Of a DNA stretch of 5,952 bases, positions 5,937-5,952 are shown piece by piece. The stretch comes from Pseudomonadota bacterium (GTDB taxonomy: Bacteria > Pseudomonadota > Gammaproteobacteria > SZUA-229), in contig JADFWE010000104.1 of the NCBI GenBank assembly GCA_015222915.1, positions 1-5,952 of the forward strand, given 5' to 3'. Made by a program: the position numbers and the translations under genes. Under the pieces are notes generated by a model. The model saw only the letters and a list, made by a program, of their open reading frames with translations. It had not been told where the DNA came from and did not search any database. Each line of letters opens with the position of its first letter. Position 1 is the stretch's first letter.

Positions 5937-5952
5937 TTTATTTCTGGTTTAG

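Overview
The window is a stretch of proteobacterial chromosome, most likely from a gammaproteobacterium. It carries the conserved gene order miaB - ybeZ (phoH-like) - ybeY - ybeX (corC) - lnt, all on the + strand. The proteins read like close relatives of the enterobacterial and pseudomonad ones: whole motifs in MiaB, YbeZ, YbeY and Lnt are near identical. Base composition looks moderate (about half G+C by eye) and even along the operon. The genus cannot be named from the sequence. A free-living or environmental species is suggested only by the type of intergenic repeat.

Layout. Positions 3-74 hold the last 23 codons of an upstream gene that I do not recognise. Positions 75-439 are non-coding, with two parts. 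The first (about 116-309) is a roughly 194-bp palindromic repeat element: an outer pair of inverted arms made of short CGCAAAG-like units encloses, almost concentrically, an inverted pair of REP-type hairpins. The second (about 393-426) is a likely sigma-70 promoter for the operon, with two TATAAT boxes 12 bp apart and a small palindrome over the first. Positions 440-5936 are the five genes. Gaps between them are 78, 2 and 33 bp, then a 4-bp ATGA overlap, with no intrinsic terminator visible between them, so a single transcript is likely. The last 16 bp hold nothing I can identify.

Function. The first gene acts on tRNA (ms2i6A37 methylthiolation). The next two act on RNA and ribosomes (the PhoH-like ATPase YbeZ and the endoribonuclease YbeY, which are known partners). 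The fourth is a CBS-domain CorC/YbeX protein linked to Mg homeostasis and ribosome function. The last is apolipoprotein N-acyltransferase, the final step of lipoprotein maturation. The cluster therefore joins translation quality with envelope assembly, as it does in many gammaproteobacteria.

The coding part is ordinary core genome: all catalytic motifs are present and I see no frameshifts. I did not find a new multi-gene system. The parts worth a second look are the nested palindromic element upstream of miaB, the double-box promoter with an almost absent 5' leader, and a 12-codon reading frame with its own ribosome-binding site just ahead of ybeZ.
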